A DNA stretch of 64,000 bases. Origin: DATAPD01 sp036265385. Lineage in GTDB: Bacteria > Acidobacteriota > Terriglobia > Terriglobales > Acidobacteriaceae. Numbering within the stretch: position 1 is the stretch's first letter; the number at the start of each line of letters is the position of its first letter. Of this stretch, positions 1 to 7,997 are shown piece after piece. The notes beneath the pieces are model-generated. The model had not been told where the DNA came from. It made no database searches and saw only the letters and a list, made by a program, of their open reading frames with translations. Location: assembly GCA_036265385.1 (NCBI GenBank), contig DATAPD010000025.1, positions 186,001 through 250,000 of the forward strand. Direction: 5' to 3'. Position numbers and translations under genes: made by a program.

Positions 1-1
1 G

Positions 2-667
2 ATCGCTGTCGATACTCCATGGCAACAGGATTTTCCACTGCCCGTGGTCACCGTATCCGGCCATTATGAGAAACGTGGAATTACCAACATCGAGCTGGAT
101 CATGCGCGAGCCGCTGAATTGGCGCTACAGCACTTGGCTGGATTGAAGCACGAACAAATCGCTTTTATTAAAGGCCAAGCATTTAGTTCCGATACTGAAG
201 TCCGATGGAATTCCATCCGCGAAGTAGCAAATAAGCTCGGTATAAAGATCAATCAGCGGCTGGTGGTTCAACTTGAGGGCGACTCACCAACGCCAGAGCC
301 GGGATACCTCGTTACGAAGCAACTTCTCGAGTCGGGACAACGCTTCACTGCCCTTTTTGCTTTTAACGACATCTCCGCGATCGGTGCGATCAGCGCACTC
401 CGTGACGCGGGACTGCGGGTGCCGACGGATATCTCCGTGGTCGGATTTGATGACATTCAGAGTGCCGCCTTCCAGAATCCGCGATTGACAACGGTTCGAC
501 AACCGTTGCACAAGATGGGCCAAACGGCAGCAGCGACGCTTTTGCAGAAGATCGTCCGTCCGGAACCCAGCAGCACGTTCCGCCGCATCACCGTGGAACC
601 CGATTTGATCATTCGCGATTCCACCGCTGCAGCCCCACCCTCCCGACGCCGCGCCCAGAGTCCATGA
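2..667 (+). CDS. LacI-family transcriptional regulator, C-terminal part (5' truncated by window)
   Basis: The frame is open from base 2, so the gene begins before the window and the N-terminal helix-turn-helix is not seen. What remains is the periplasmic-binding-protein-like effector domain of LacI/GalR regulators: a DHARAAELALQHL helix, the ALFAFNDISAIGAI motif and the VPTDISVVGFDDI strand, followed by the usual LTTVRQP and MGQTAA segments near the end. Such proteins normally bind a sugar and release an operator. The stop codon overlaps the ATG of the downstream MFS gene (ATGA at 664-667), which implies co-transcription and translational coupling, so the likely effector is the substrate of that transporter. 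The substrate itself cannot be read from the sequence. Family call is firm; specificity unknown. Confidence 0.9.
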   Translation: MAVDTPWQQDFPLPVVTVSGHYEKRGITNIELDHARAAELALQHLAGLKHEQIAFIKGQAFSSDTEVRWNSIREVANKLGIKINQRLVVQLEGDSPTPEPGYLVTKQLLESGQRFTALFAFNDISAIGAISALRDAGLRVPTDISVVGFDDIQSAAFQNPRLTTVRQPLHKMGQTAAATLLQKIVRPEPSSTFRRITVEPDLIIRDSTAAAPPSRRRAQSP

Positions 668-1842
668 ATAGCGATGCGTTTCCGCGACGCCGCATTACGG
701 TTCTGCTGATTCATGCAAGCTTCGTGCTTACAGGAACCGTGGTGACGATGCTCGGGCCGCTCATCCCAATCTTGTCGGCTCGATGGGCAATATCTGATGC
801 AGTAGCCGGATCGCTCTTCACATCGCAATTTACTGGCTCAACGCTGGGAGTAGCACTCTCTTCCATTTTGCTGCCAAGGCTGGGATTCAAATCAGTATTG
901 ACGAGCGGAATGTTTTGGATGGCTTGCGGTGTAGCGGGTCTCGGCTTATCGAGTTGGCCCAACGGGCTGGCAGCGGTGTTTTTTTATGGCATCGGTTTTG
1001 GCATTGCCGTACCGACCGGCAATCTTTGGATCTCAAGTTTGTATCGCGAACATGACACCGGGGCTTTGAACCTAATCAATATGTCATGGGGGATTGGAGC
1101 CATTATCGGTCCGATCGTGATTGCCGCACTGGTGAAAAAACAACATCTCGATTCGTTTTATTGGGGGCTCACGGCGGTCTTGGCTCTAGTCGGAGTGTCT
1201 GTCCTTCTAGGTGCCACGCATTCCAGTAAAGAAACAAGAGGAGCTGCCAATCAAGAAAAAGTGAGTTCATGGAAATGGAGATCCGCACTCATTTTCGGAG
1301 CGCTGTTCTTTCTCTATGTAGGCAGCGAGAATGCTTTTTCAGGATGGATTGCATCGCATGCGAAGCGGTTGAGCGCTGCTGACTCCGCATGGGCACTGAC
1401 GCCATCCTTCTTCTGGATTACGTTGGTCGCCGGACGTGGGTTCGCGCCATTTGTATTGCGCCGCTTTTCCGATAGCGTGGTGGCTACTGGTGGACTTGTC
1501 CTAGCGATCTTGGGGGCCGCGCTAATTCTCTCAGCACACAATTGGCATCAGGCAGCTGCCTATGCACTGATCGCTGGAATTGGATTCGCTCCCGTTTACC
1601 CGATTGTGATTTCCTGGATGACGCGCTCCTTCGGGGACGCTGCAACACGCGTTGCGGGAAGCATGTTCGCTCTTGCAGGATTTGGAGCGGCTACTATGCC
1701 TTGGCTCGTCGGTGCGATCGCACAAAAATATGGGAGCCTGAGGTTAGGCCTGATTGTGCCTTTGATTGGATTGCTGAGTATCCTGACTATCTTCTATACC
1801 AGCCCAGAAATCGTACGGGCGGGGAAAAATCCTAGCCAGTAG
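664..1842 (+). CDS. MFS transporter, probably sugar transport
   Basis: A 392-residue integral membrane protein with about twelve hydrophobic segments, the usual major-facilitator size. It lacks a long hydrophilic tail and has a hydrophilic central loop near residues 185-205 (HSSKETRGAANQEKVSSW), as expected between the two six-helix halves. Residues such as GxGFGIAVPTGNLW and the second-half GIGFAPVYPI are typical of FucP/YbjJ-like members. The start is fixed by a four-base overlap with the preceding LacI-type regulator. The coupling suggests import of a sugar sensed by that regulator. It runs convergently into the ATP-grasp gene, whose stop lies 11 bases inside its 3' end. The transported compound is inferred only as a sugar or related metabolite. 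Confidence 0.8.
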   Translation: MNSDAFPRRRITVLLIHASFVLTGTVVTMLGPLIPILSARWAISDAVAGSLFTSQFTGSTLGVALSSILLPRLGFKSVLTSGMFWMACGVAGLGLSSWPNGLAAVFFYGIGFGIAVPTGNLWISSLYREHDTGALNLINMSWGIGAIIGPIVIAALVKKQHLDSFYWGLTAVLALVGVSVLLGATHSSKETRGAANQEKVSSWKWRSALIFGALFFLYVGSENAFSGWIASHAKRLSAADSAWALTPSFFWITLVAGRGFAPFVLRRFSDSVVATGGLVLAILGAALILSAHNWHQAAAYALIAGIGFAPVYPIVISWMTRSFGDAATRVAGSMFALAGFGAATMPWLVGAIAQKYGSLRLGLIVPLIGLLSILTIFYTSPEIVRAGKNPSQ

Positions 1843-2914
1843 GCGCAGTGTTCGCGGAGACAGTGTTCGCCAGATGACGCGCCATCGCCATGTCCACGAT
1901 TTCGCCAATCAGTTGCGTATAAGTGCGTCCTGATTTTTTTGCGGCGAGAACAAATTCCTGCTTACTGGAGAGCCATGGATTCGGGTTGGCTTCAATGACG
2001 TAGACTTCGCCTTTGGTGGACAGTCGCATGTCGATACGACCATAGTCGCGCAATTTCACTGCACGATAGGCTGCAAGCGCGGTTTCCGAAAGCAACGCTG
2101 TCGTTTTTTCGTCCAGATCTTCAACCACTGCTGATTTCGTGAGCTTGTACGCCTCGGTTCCCTCTTCGAACTTTACATCATAGCTTGCGATTTTGGGAGT
2201 GCCCTTCGGCAATTTCGACAGGTCCAATTCAACCAAAGGAAGAACCTGCGCGCGCTCGTAGCTGCCGAGGATGCCAGCATAGATCTCACGCCCTTCTATG
2301 TACTCCTCTATGAGCGCGGGCGAATCGAATTCGTCCTGGATGTACTCGACGCGTTCCATCAATTCCTTGATGCTCGTGACTACTGCACCGGCATCAATCC
2401 CGATCGAGCCGTCTTCAAGGATCGGCTTCACGATCAGAGGAAATTCGATATTGTGCGCATGTTCGATGCGTCCGCGATAAGAGGTCGCAAAGAATGGTGT
2501 CTTGATTCCATGGAAGGCGAACATCTTTTTTGCGACAGCCTTGTCCTGGGCAAGGAAGTTTGCGTGCGGACCGGCGCCGGTGTATGGGATATCAAGAAGG
2601 TCGAGGTAAGCGGCAACGTTCATCTCTTTAGCATCGTCGCCGGCAAACGACTCAGTGAGGTTGAAAACTACATCTGCGCCACACTTGCCAAGCGCATGCA
2701 ACGAGGAAAGACTCCCGTCGAGCACCTGATAAAACGGTTCATGACCCAACTTCTCAAGCGCTTCAAAAATTTCTTCGCGGTCTTCTTTCTGCTTCCTGGT
2801 TTTGCTGCGAGGCTTCCGCTTCCGTGCCGGCTTTTCGACTGGCTCTTCTGGAGGCGAATCAGGATCCTCCCACACGTCATACAACACGGCGACCTTCAAT
2901 TTGCCGCCGACCAT
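1832..2914 (-). CDS. ATP-grasp ligase, D-alanine--D-alanine ligase-like
   Basis: A 360-residue ATP-grasp protein resembling D-Ala-D-Ala ligase. N-terminal residues KLKVAVLYDVWED give the Ddl-type first strand. GPHANFLAQDKAVAKKMF, the FPLIVKPILEDGSIGI nucleotide-binding segment and the C-terminal IDMRLSTKGEVYVIEANPNPW metal-binding block are all present. An unusual lysine/arginine-rich insert (PARKRKPRSKTRKQKED) sits near residues 30-47. An ATG 12 bases upstream (2926) also exists, but GGGAGG lies just before the ATG at 2914, so I use the inner one. It follows the HEAGH metallopeptidase gene by about 50 bases on the same strand, so the two are probably one operon. Family members ligate amino acids or peptides; the acceptor here is unknown, and a standard cell-wall Ddl role is less likely given the partner. 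Confidence 0.8.
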   Translation of the reverse strand: MVGGKLKVAVLYDVWEDPDSPPEEPVEKPARKRKPRSKTRKQKEDREEIFEALEKLGHEPFYQVLDGSLSSLHALGKCGADVVFNLTESFAGDDAKEMNVAAYLDLLDIPYTGAGPHANFLAQDKAVAKKMFAFHGIKTPFFATSYRGRIEHAHNIEFPLIVKPILEDGSIGIDAGAVVTSIKELMERVEYIQDEFDSPALIEEYIEGREIYAGILGSYERAQVLPLVELDLSKLPKGTPKIASYDVKFEEGTEAYKLTKSAVVEDLDEKTTALLSETALAAYRAVKLRDYGRIDMRLSTKGEVYVIEANPNPWLSSKQEFVLAAKKSGRTYTQLIGEIVDMAMARHLANTVSANTAPTG

Positions 2915-2966
2915 AGAGCCTCCCATACAGGATATGTTTGATGCGCGCGAGTGTATTTTTCCATTC

Positions 2967-3977
2967 TCATGGCTGAATAAACTTTCCTCGAGTCATATAG
3001 TTCGTGGCCAGCGCCGAGGCATACACGGTGATCTCGGTAAGGTGCTCCGATTCCCGTTTCGTATCAGCAAGCAATCCCAGTTCTCCCGCGCGCGTTTCGA
3101 TGACTTCGATCAGCTTTTTGGCAATGGGGCGCTGTACCCCGGTCCAATAGGCGATCTTGTCGACTATTGTCTTGCGATGTTGCCGCAGGAACTCATTGGC
3201 GGGACGAACTCCTCTCCGCCTTTTGGATACGTTAAAAATATCGCTCAAATCAGCATCAAGCGCCAAGTCTCCAGTTGGGAACTCCTCGTTAAGAGACTGC
3301 CGGTAAAATTCGCCGACGGTAGACTCCATTTCATCGACGGTTACATCTGTGCGTCCGCGTCGGCGAACGGGATCGACATTTCCCAACTCACGAGCGATGC
3401 GATTCATGTACTTCAGCTTCGTGAGAGCTCCCCATCCACGATAGCGTTTACGCCAGCCCGAACGAGGGGTGAGCCAAACAGCAAATGTTTCAGCGAAATC
3501 CTCGTCGGGATGCTTCTGCGCATACCATCCGGCAAGATGTCGAACATGATTTCGGGAGAACGGTATGGGACGATAGTTGTCGCGATAAGGACGGCGGAAT
3601 GGACCGAACAATTGTTTCCATTCCGGAGTGTTGTAAAGCTTGTAGGCGTAATTGAAAGCATGGCCTGCTTCGTGGCGCAGGTACATCATGATTTCGCGAT
3701 TGCTCTCGAGATCATTCAAATCTCGTTCGAGCTTGGATAAATCCGGAGATGCAAGATAGAACGGAATTCCGATCACTGGTTCGCCTGAAGGGCAACCCCA
3801 TTCGTCGGTGAGGTAACAAGCAGGGCGGAATTTTTTCAGTCCTTTGCGGTCGAGTTCGCGGTAAAGCTGCTGAACCAGTGAGAAGATTGGAGATTCTTCG
3901 AGTTTGAGCCCGAGGTCTCGGATGGGTTTCCCCAGCAACACCTGCAATTCGGGCGTGATTTTGTCGATTTCTTGCAC
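2967..3977 (-). CDS. Putative zinc metallopeptidase (HEAGH)
   Basis: A 336-residue cytoplasmic-looking protein with no signal peptide. The HExxH zinc motif is HEAGH at residues 102-106, and a DFAETFAVWL segment near 160-169 offers a third ligand (Glu163), as in gluzincin-like putative zinc-binding metallopeptidases. Conserved-looking stretches around it include GCPSGEPVIGIPFYL and RHLAGWYAQKHPDED. The first codon is GTG and I see no good Shine-Dalgarno, so the start is uncertain; the next methionines are inside the catalytic region. It lies upstream of the ATP-grasp ligase gene on the same strand with a short gap. A peptidase paired with a peptide-bond-type ligase could act on one peptide substrate, which is inference only. 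Its 5' end faces the trehalase gene. Confidence 0.7.
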   Translation of the reverse strand: MQEIDKITPELQVLLGKPIRDLGLKLEESPIFSLVQQLYRELDRKGLKKFRPACYLTDEWGCPSGEPVIGIPFYLASPDLSKLERDLNDLESNREIMMYLRHEAGHAFNYAYKLYNTPEWKQLFGPFRRPYRDNYRPIPFSRNHVRHLAGWYAQKHPDEDFAETFAVWLTPRSGWRKRYRGWGALTKLKYMNRIARELGNVDPVRRRGRTDVTVDEMESTVGEFYRQSLNEEFPTGDLALDADLSDIFNVSKRRRGVRPANEFLRQHRKTIVDKIAYWTGVQRPIAKKLIEVIETRAGELGLLADTKRESEHLTEITVYASALATNYMTRGKFIQP

Positions 3978-4103
3978 GGAATTTGGAGTTTGAAAATCCG
4001 CTAGTCAGCTATTTTGATATCTCAATATTCAACATATCAGAATGTCGCGTCTGCCCTGAACAGTACCCCCGAACGCCAACTACCGCGCATCGACATCGTG
4101 GTC

Positions 4104-4109
4104 TATAAT
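4104..4109 (+). promoter_or_regulatory. Candidate -10 box of the trehalase gene
   Basis: A perfect TATAAT lies 24 bases before the ATG at 4134. No good -35 hexamer is found at 16-18 bases upstream. It falls inside the upstream extension of the open frame (4014-4133), which argues that the extension is untranslated and that translation starts at 4134 or later. Confidence 0.4.
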
Positions 4110-4133
4110 CCCTGTTATCAATTACTTAGAGAT

Positions 4134-5903
4134 ATGTTTCCCGAGGTGAATGGAGTGAAGTCATCGGCATCGCAGATATCGAATTGGCAGGTCAACATTA
4201 GCGTCAGCCGTAAGCTCACGGCGCTTCTAGCAGCTCTATTTTTCATTGCCAGCAGCGTCGTTTATGGGCAACAACCCGCACAAGCTCCAACTCAAGCTGG
4301 CCTTAAACCGATCCTCGGTTACATTTCGACGAATTGGGACAAGCTCACCCGTTCGATGACGTCCTGCGAATCGATCGTCGATCCGAAGATGCAAGTCGCT
4401 CCGGTACTCTATCTCCCCGCCGACCTCCCTAATCCGGTCGCCGTCACAAAATTGCAGGCAGACTGCAAGGTCGACGTGGAACATTTATCAAAACCGATCA
4501 CTGCGCTGGGACAGATTGACATGACTACCATTCACCAGCACGGGCTTCTCTACCTCCCTAATAAGTACGTCGTGCCGGGCGGACGATTCAATGAAATGTA
4601 TGGGTGGGATAGCTACTTCACCATTCGCGGATTACTGGAGGACGGGCGTCTCGACCTGGCCCAAGGGATGGTAGAAAATTACTTTTTCGAAATCGAGCAC
4701 TACGGAGCAATCCTGAATGCCAATCGAACGTATTACCTGACGCGCTCACATCCGCCGTTTCTCAGTTCGGCGATTATCGCGGTTTACGATGCGCAGAAGA
4801 AATCTGGGAAACCGGACAAGGCATGGCTCGAGCGCGCATACGGTTATTTACAGCGTGATCACGCGCTCTGGGTGCGCGAGCCTCACCTGGCTGGCGATAC
4901 GGGTCTTTCCCGTTACTACGATTTTGGTTCAGGGCCACCGCCGGAAGGTTTGCAAGATGAAAGCGGCTTCTATCGCAGGGTGATCGCCTACTTCGTCGAA
5001 CATCCCGACACAGCAGATCATTACCTGGTTCCCTCAAATTCGAACACTAGCGCAACCACATATGGGGCAAAGTACTCCATCCAGGTATGCGATGTGGCTA
5101 CAACAATGGCGCGCCCGGGTTGTGAAGCGCAACACGTGGTCACTTTGAGTAATGACTATTACAAAGGCGATCGCTCGATGCGCGAATCTGGATACGACAT
5201 CTCGTTCCGCTTCGGGCCTTACGGCGCTGGGACGCATCACTTTGCTCCCATTTGTTTGAACAGCCTGCTTTACAAGGCGGAGACAGACCTGGAGACGATC
5301 GCTCGGACGCTAGGAAAAAATTCCGAGGCGGAGGAATGGAAATCGAAGGCTGCGGCCAGAAAGGCCGCGATAAACAAATATCTGTGGGATGAAGAGCGCG
5401 GCATGTTCTTCGATTACGACTTCGAAAAAGGCGAGCGCTCCACTTATGTTTATGTGACAACGTTCTTCCCGCTCTGGGCAGGGCTTGCGACACCAGAACA
5501 AGCCAAAAAGCTGGTGGCGAATCTACCGAAGCTGGAACAACCCGGTGGAGTTGCCATGAGTACGAGTGTTCAGGAAGCGGGCGTGCAATGGGAGTATCCC
5601 TGGGGATGGGCGCCCACTCACCTGCCAACTGTCGAAGGATTGCGTCGTTACGGATTCAATGACGAGGCTAATAGGATTTCCTACAAGTTTCTGACCACAG
5701 TGGCGAATAATTTTCGACGTGAAGGCTTTATCCGAGAGAAGTACAACGTAGTGACCGGTTCATCGGAAGCAACGATCACAGCTGGGTACCAGGCAAACGT
5801 AATCGGGTTCGGGTGGACAAATGGTGTGTTCCTGGTTTTTCTGCATGCGTTGCCCGCGGAGATGGTCGACAAGCTATCGACTGAACAACAAACCCAAAAG
5901 TAG
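4134..5903 (+). CDS. treA: Periplasmic alpha,alpha-trehalase, GH37
   Basis: Hydrolyses trehalose to two glucose units. Both GH37 signatures are visible: PGGRFNEMYGWDSYF at about residues 148-162 and QWEYPWGWAP at about 485-494. By family position, Asp355 (RESGYDISF) is the likely catalytic acid and Glu535 (REKYNV) the base. A signal peptide (RKLTALLAALFFIASSVVYGQ) indicates export. The open frame extends back to 4014, but a TATAAT at 4104 and the signal peptide favour ATG 4134 (weak TTAGAG upstream) or GTG 4155. Glucose released could be phosphorylated by a sugar kinase; the PfkB gene lies next door in convergent orientation with only 10 bases between stops. The extra C-terminal part is short and the overall length of 589 is normal for bacterial trehalases. 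Confidence 0.92.
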   Translation: MFPEVNGVKSSASQISNWQVNISVSRKLTALLAALFFIASSVVYGQQPAQAPTQAGLKPILGYISTNWDKLTRSMTSCESIVDPKMQVAPVLYLPADLPNPVAVTKLQADCKVDVEHLSKPITALGQIDMTTIHQHGLLYLPNKYVVPGGRFNEMYGWDSYFTIRGLLEDGRLDLAQGMVENYFFEIEHYGAILNANRTYYLTRSHPPFLSSAIIAVYDAQKKSGKPDKAWLERAYGYLQRDHALWVREPHLAGDTGLSRYYDFGSGPPPEGLQDESGFYRRVIAYFVEHPDTADHYLVPSNSNTSATTYGAKYSIQVCDVATTMARPGCEAQHVVTLSNDYYKGDRSMRESGYDISFRFGPYGAGTHHFAPICLNSLLYKAETDLETIARTLGKNSEAEEWKSKAAARKAAINKYLWDEERGMFFDYDFEKGERSTYVYVTTFFPLWAGLATPEQAKKLVANLPKLEQPGGVAMSTSVQEAGVQWEYPWGWAPTHLPTVEGLRRYGFNDEANRISYKFLTTVANNFRREGFIREKYNVVTGSSEATITAGYQANVIGFGWTNGVFLVFLHALPAEMVDKLSTEQQTQK

Positions 5904-5913
5904 GATCATCGCG

Positions 5914-6834
5914 CTAAGTGAGGCGTGCTAACTCCGCCCGCAGATTACCACTCTGCGGCACCGGCGTAGCACCGGTCGAGCTCGCCACCCAAGCGCCAAG
6001 GCGATTGGCCATGTTGCCCATCTCTCGTAGTGTTTGGCCGCGTAGGAATTGATGCAGCAATCCTGCGGTAAATGCATCTCCAGCGCCCACGGTGTCGGCC
6101 ACATTAATTTCGTGCCCGGGGTGTTCACTCCACCCTTCTCGCGAAACCAGCAGACTACCGCCATCACCTCGTGTTACACACACAAGCTTTAGATTGTGCA
6201 GCGCAATCAATCGTCGTGCGGAGGCCTGCTCATCGACATGACTCAGATCGAACAGGCTCATGATGATCGGCAACTCGTCGTGGTTGAGTTTCACGATGTC
6301 CGCCAACTTCATGGAATCCGACAAGACTTCCGCTGAGTAAAAAGACTGACGCAGGTTCACGTCGAATACGCGAACGGCACCCGGCCGCATGGAATGCACA
6401 AATTGACGGATGGTCGCGCGACTGGTTGATGCGCGCTGCGCTAAAGTCCCGAAGCACACCGCATCGGCCTCCTGCGCCAGCTGCTGCCACGCAGACGTCC
6501 ACTCCAGGTAATCCCAGGCAACTGCTTTTGCGATTTCAAAGCGAGGTTGGCCTTGGGTGTCGACTTGCACTTGCACACAGCCTGTGGGGTGGAGCGCATC
6601 GGTTTGAACGTAGGAAGTGCTCAGGCGAAGTTCAGATAAACGTTGAGTCGCCGCCGATCCGAGTTCATCTTTACCGAGCCGACTGGCGACAAGTCCCACG
6701 TCGCCGAGCAAATTAGTGATGTATGCAAAGTTCGCTGGCGCTCCGCCGAGTTGTTTGCCGGCCGGCAACAAATCCCATAAGAGTTCCCCGAGGCCGACGA
6801 TCTTCCGTGGAGTAGCCGACACGCCGGCGCTCAT
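5914..6834 (-). CDS. PfkB-family carbohydrate kinase, fructokinase-like
   Basis: A 306-residue ribokinase-fold kinase. The N-terminal signature is GGAPANFAY at residues 30-38 and the C-terminal PfkB signature is DTVGAGDAFTAGLL with the catalytic Asp at 253 (GAGD anion hole). The opening IVGLGELLWDLLPAGKQLGG is most like fructokinases (ScrK type), which use ATP to make fructose 6-phosphate. Specificity cannot be proved from the motifs; 2-keto-3-deoxygluconate or other sugar kinases are alternatives. Its ATG overlaps the TGA of the preceding TPR gene (6831-6834), so the two are translationally coupled. The gene ends 10 bases from the convergent trehalase stop, with no clear terminator between. 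Confidence 0.85.
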   Translation of the reverse strand: MSAGVSATPRKIVGLGELLWDLLPAGKQLGGAPANFAYITNLLGDVGLVASRLGKDELGSAATQRLSELRLSTSYVQTDALHPTGCVQVQVDTQGQPRFEIAKAVAWDYLEWTSAWQQLAQEADAVCFGTLAQRASTSRATIRQFVHSMRPGAVRVFDVNLRQSFYSAEVLSDSMKLADIVKLNHDELPIIMSLFDLSHVDEQASARRLIALHNLKLVCVTRGDGGSLLVSREGWSEHPGHEINVADTVGAGDAFTAGLLHQFLRGQTLREMGNMANRLGAWVASSTGATPVPQSGNLRAELARLT

Positions 6835-7910
6835 GGCTTTGCATCCTGACGGGTCCGAAGTTGCTCGGCGAGTTTCAGCTCCGCATCGGCCTCTTCCTTT
6901 TTGCCCATGTCACGATAGGTCTGGCCGAGAAGGTGGTGAGTGATGGGATTGTTCGGATCCATGGCGGCGGCCCGCTGCAACGATCGAACGGCAAGCTCGA
7001 GCTCGCCCTTTTTTTGCAGGACTTTTCCCATCAGGATGTACGGCCCTGTTGAACTGGCATCAAGCCAGATGGAGCGCTGCAAAAGTCGCTCGGCGTCATC
7101 ATACTTCTGAATGCGCGAATAGGCGTCAGCGAGCTTGTAGTAGGTCGCGGCTGAGCTTGGATTCAGCGCCAGCTCTTTCTGGAACTCTGAGATCGCTTCG
7201 GGGACGCGCGATTTGTATAGATAGAGTTCTCCCAAAAGCGAGTGTGCAAACGGGAGCTTGGGATCGAGCGAAACCGCCTTTTGCGCGTACTCTTCGGCAA
7301 TCGGATCGAATTCCTGGCGCAACAGCATGCGTGCCGTAAACAAGTAGGCCGCGGCCGAATCCGGCTGCACCTCGAACATGCGAGCGAAAGCAGTGCGAGC
7401 TTTGGGATAGTCCTTAGTCTGAATGTACGCGACGCCGAGGATGTAAGAGGCGTCGACATTCGCCCGCGGAAACCAAGACTGGACTTTTTCCAGGTGGGGG
7501 ATGGCATCGGAAGGTCTGCCAGCCAGGTAGTAGGAGAGCCCGAGGAGTTGGGTGGACTCTTTGTCGGAGGGATCCTGGGTGAGGGCCTTGTTGAAAGAGT
7601 CGATGGCTTTGATGTAATCGCCTTTTTTATAGTAGATCACACCAACCTCCTTATCTATTCCGTGGAGATTGGGGTTTTGAGCGGCAATCGTTTGAACTGC
7701 AGCAAGCGCTTCCTCAAACTTCCCATCTCCAACCAATCGCTCTGCATCTTCGAACTGGGACGCTGATCTTGAGGTCGATGTTGATTGAGACTGGCCATCG
7801 CCGGTGCCGGCTTGCGAAGAGAATGGAACCGCGAACGCCGTCCAAGTGAACAGTAAGATCAATATCGCCGGCAAAGCAACACTACAGGATTTAGGGAAGT
7901 GTAGCCGCAT
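6831..7910 (-). CDS. Exported TPR-repeat protein
   Basis: A 359-residue protein with an N-terminal signal peptide (PAILILLFTWTAFAVPFSSQA) followed almost entirely by tetratricopeptide repeats. At least seven repeats are visible by their spacing of 34 residues and the W/L-G-Y-A-F-A-P pattern, for example AIDSFNKALTQDPSDKES and AISEFQKELALNPSSAATYY. TPR arrays act as protein-protein interaction scaffolds, here in the periplasm or on the cell surface. It is the first gene of a two-gene unit with the PfkB kinase and lies just downstream of the TonB-receptor terminator, so it likely has its own promoter in 7911-7942, though I could not pick out hexamers. The binding partner is unknown. Confidence 0.85.
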   Translation of the reverse strand: MRLHFPKSCSVALPAILILLFTWTAFAVPFSSQAGTGDGQSQSTSTSRSASQFEDAERLVGDGKFEEALAAVQTIAAQNPNLHGIDKEVGVIYYKKGDYIKAIDSFNKALTQDPSDKESTQLLGLSYYLAGRPSDAIPHLEKVQSWFPRANVDASYILGVAYIQTKDYPKARTAFARMFEVQPDSAAAYLFTARMLLRQEFDPIAEEYAQKAVSLDPKLPFAHSLLGELYLYKSRVPEAISEFQKELALNPSSAATYYKLADAYSRIQKYDDAERLLQRSIWLDASSTGPYILMGKVLQKKGELELAVRSLQRAAAMDPNNPITHHLLGQTYRDMGKKEEADAELKLAEQLRTRQDAKP

Positions 7911-7942
7911 GCAGGTTAACGAGATCAGGTTATCACCGGTAG

Positions 7943-7974
7943 GAAGAAAAAATAGGGAGCCCTTGCGGACTCCC
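7943..7974 (-). terminator. Rho-independent terminator of the TonB-receptor gene
   Basis: On the minus strand, 24 bases after the receptor stop, an 8-bp stem GGGAGTCC/GGGCTCCC (one G-U pair) closes a GCAA tetraloop of the GNRA type and is followed by TATTTTTTC. Stem arms are 7967-7974 and 7955-7962. This is the clearest intrinsic terminator in the window. Confidence 0.85.
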
Positions 7975-7997
7975 CCGTGATGACAATCTGTATCTGC

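Noticed and set aside
4015..4039. Inverted repeat TGATAT ... ATATCA near the trehalase and metallopeptidase starts
   Set aside because: Short AT-rich arms with a wide gap are likely by chance; no regulator was linked to it.
4014..4133. N-terminal extension of the trehalase frame
   Set aside because: Contains a TATAAT and would displace the signal peptide from the N-terminus; the inner ATG is preferred.
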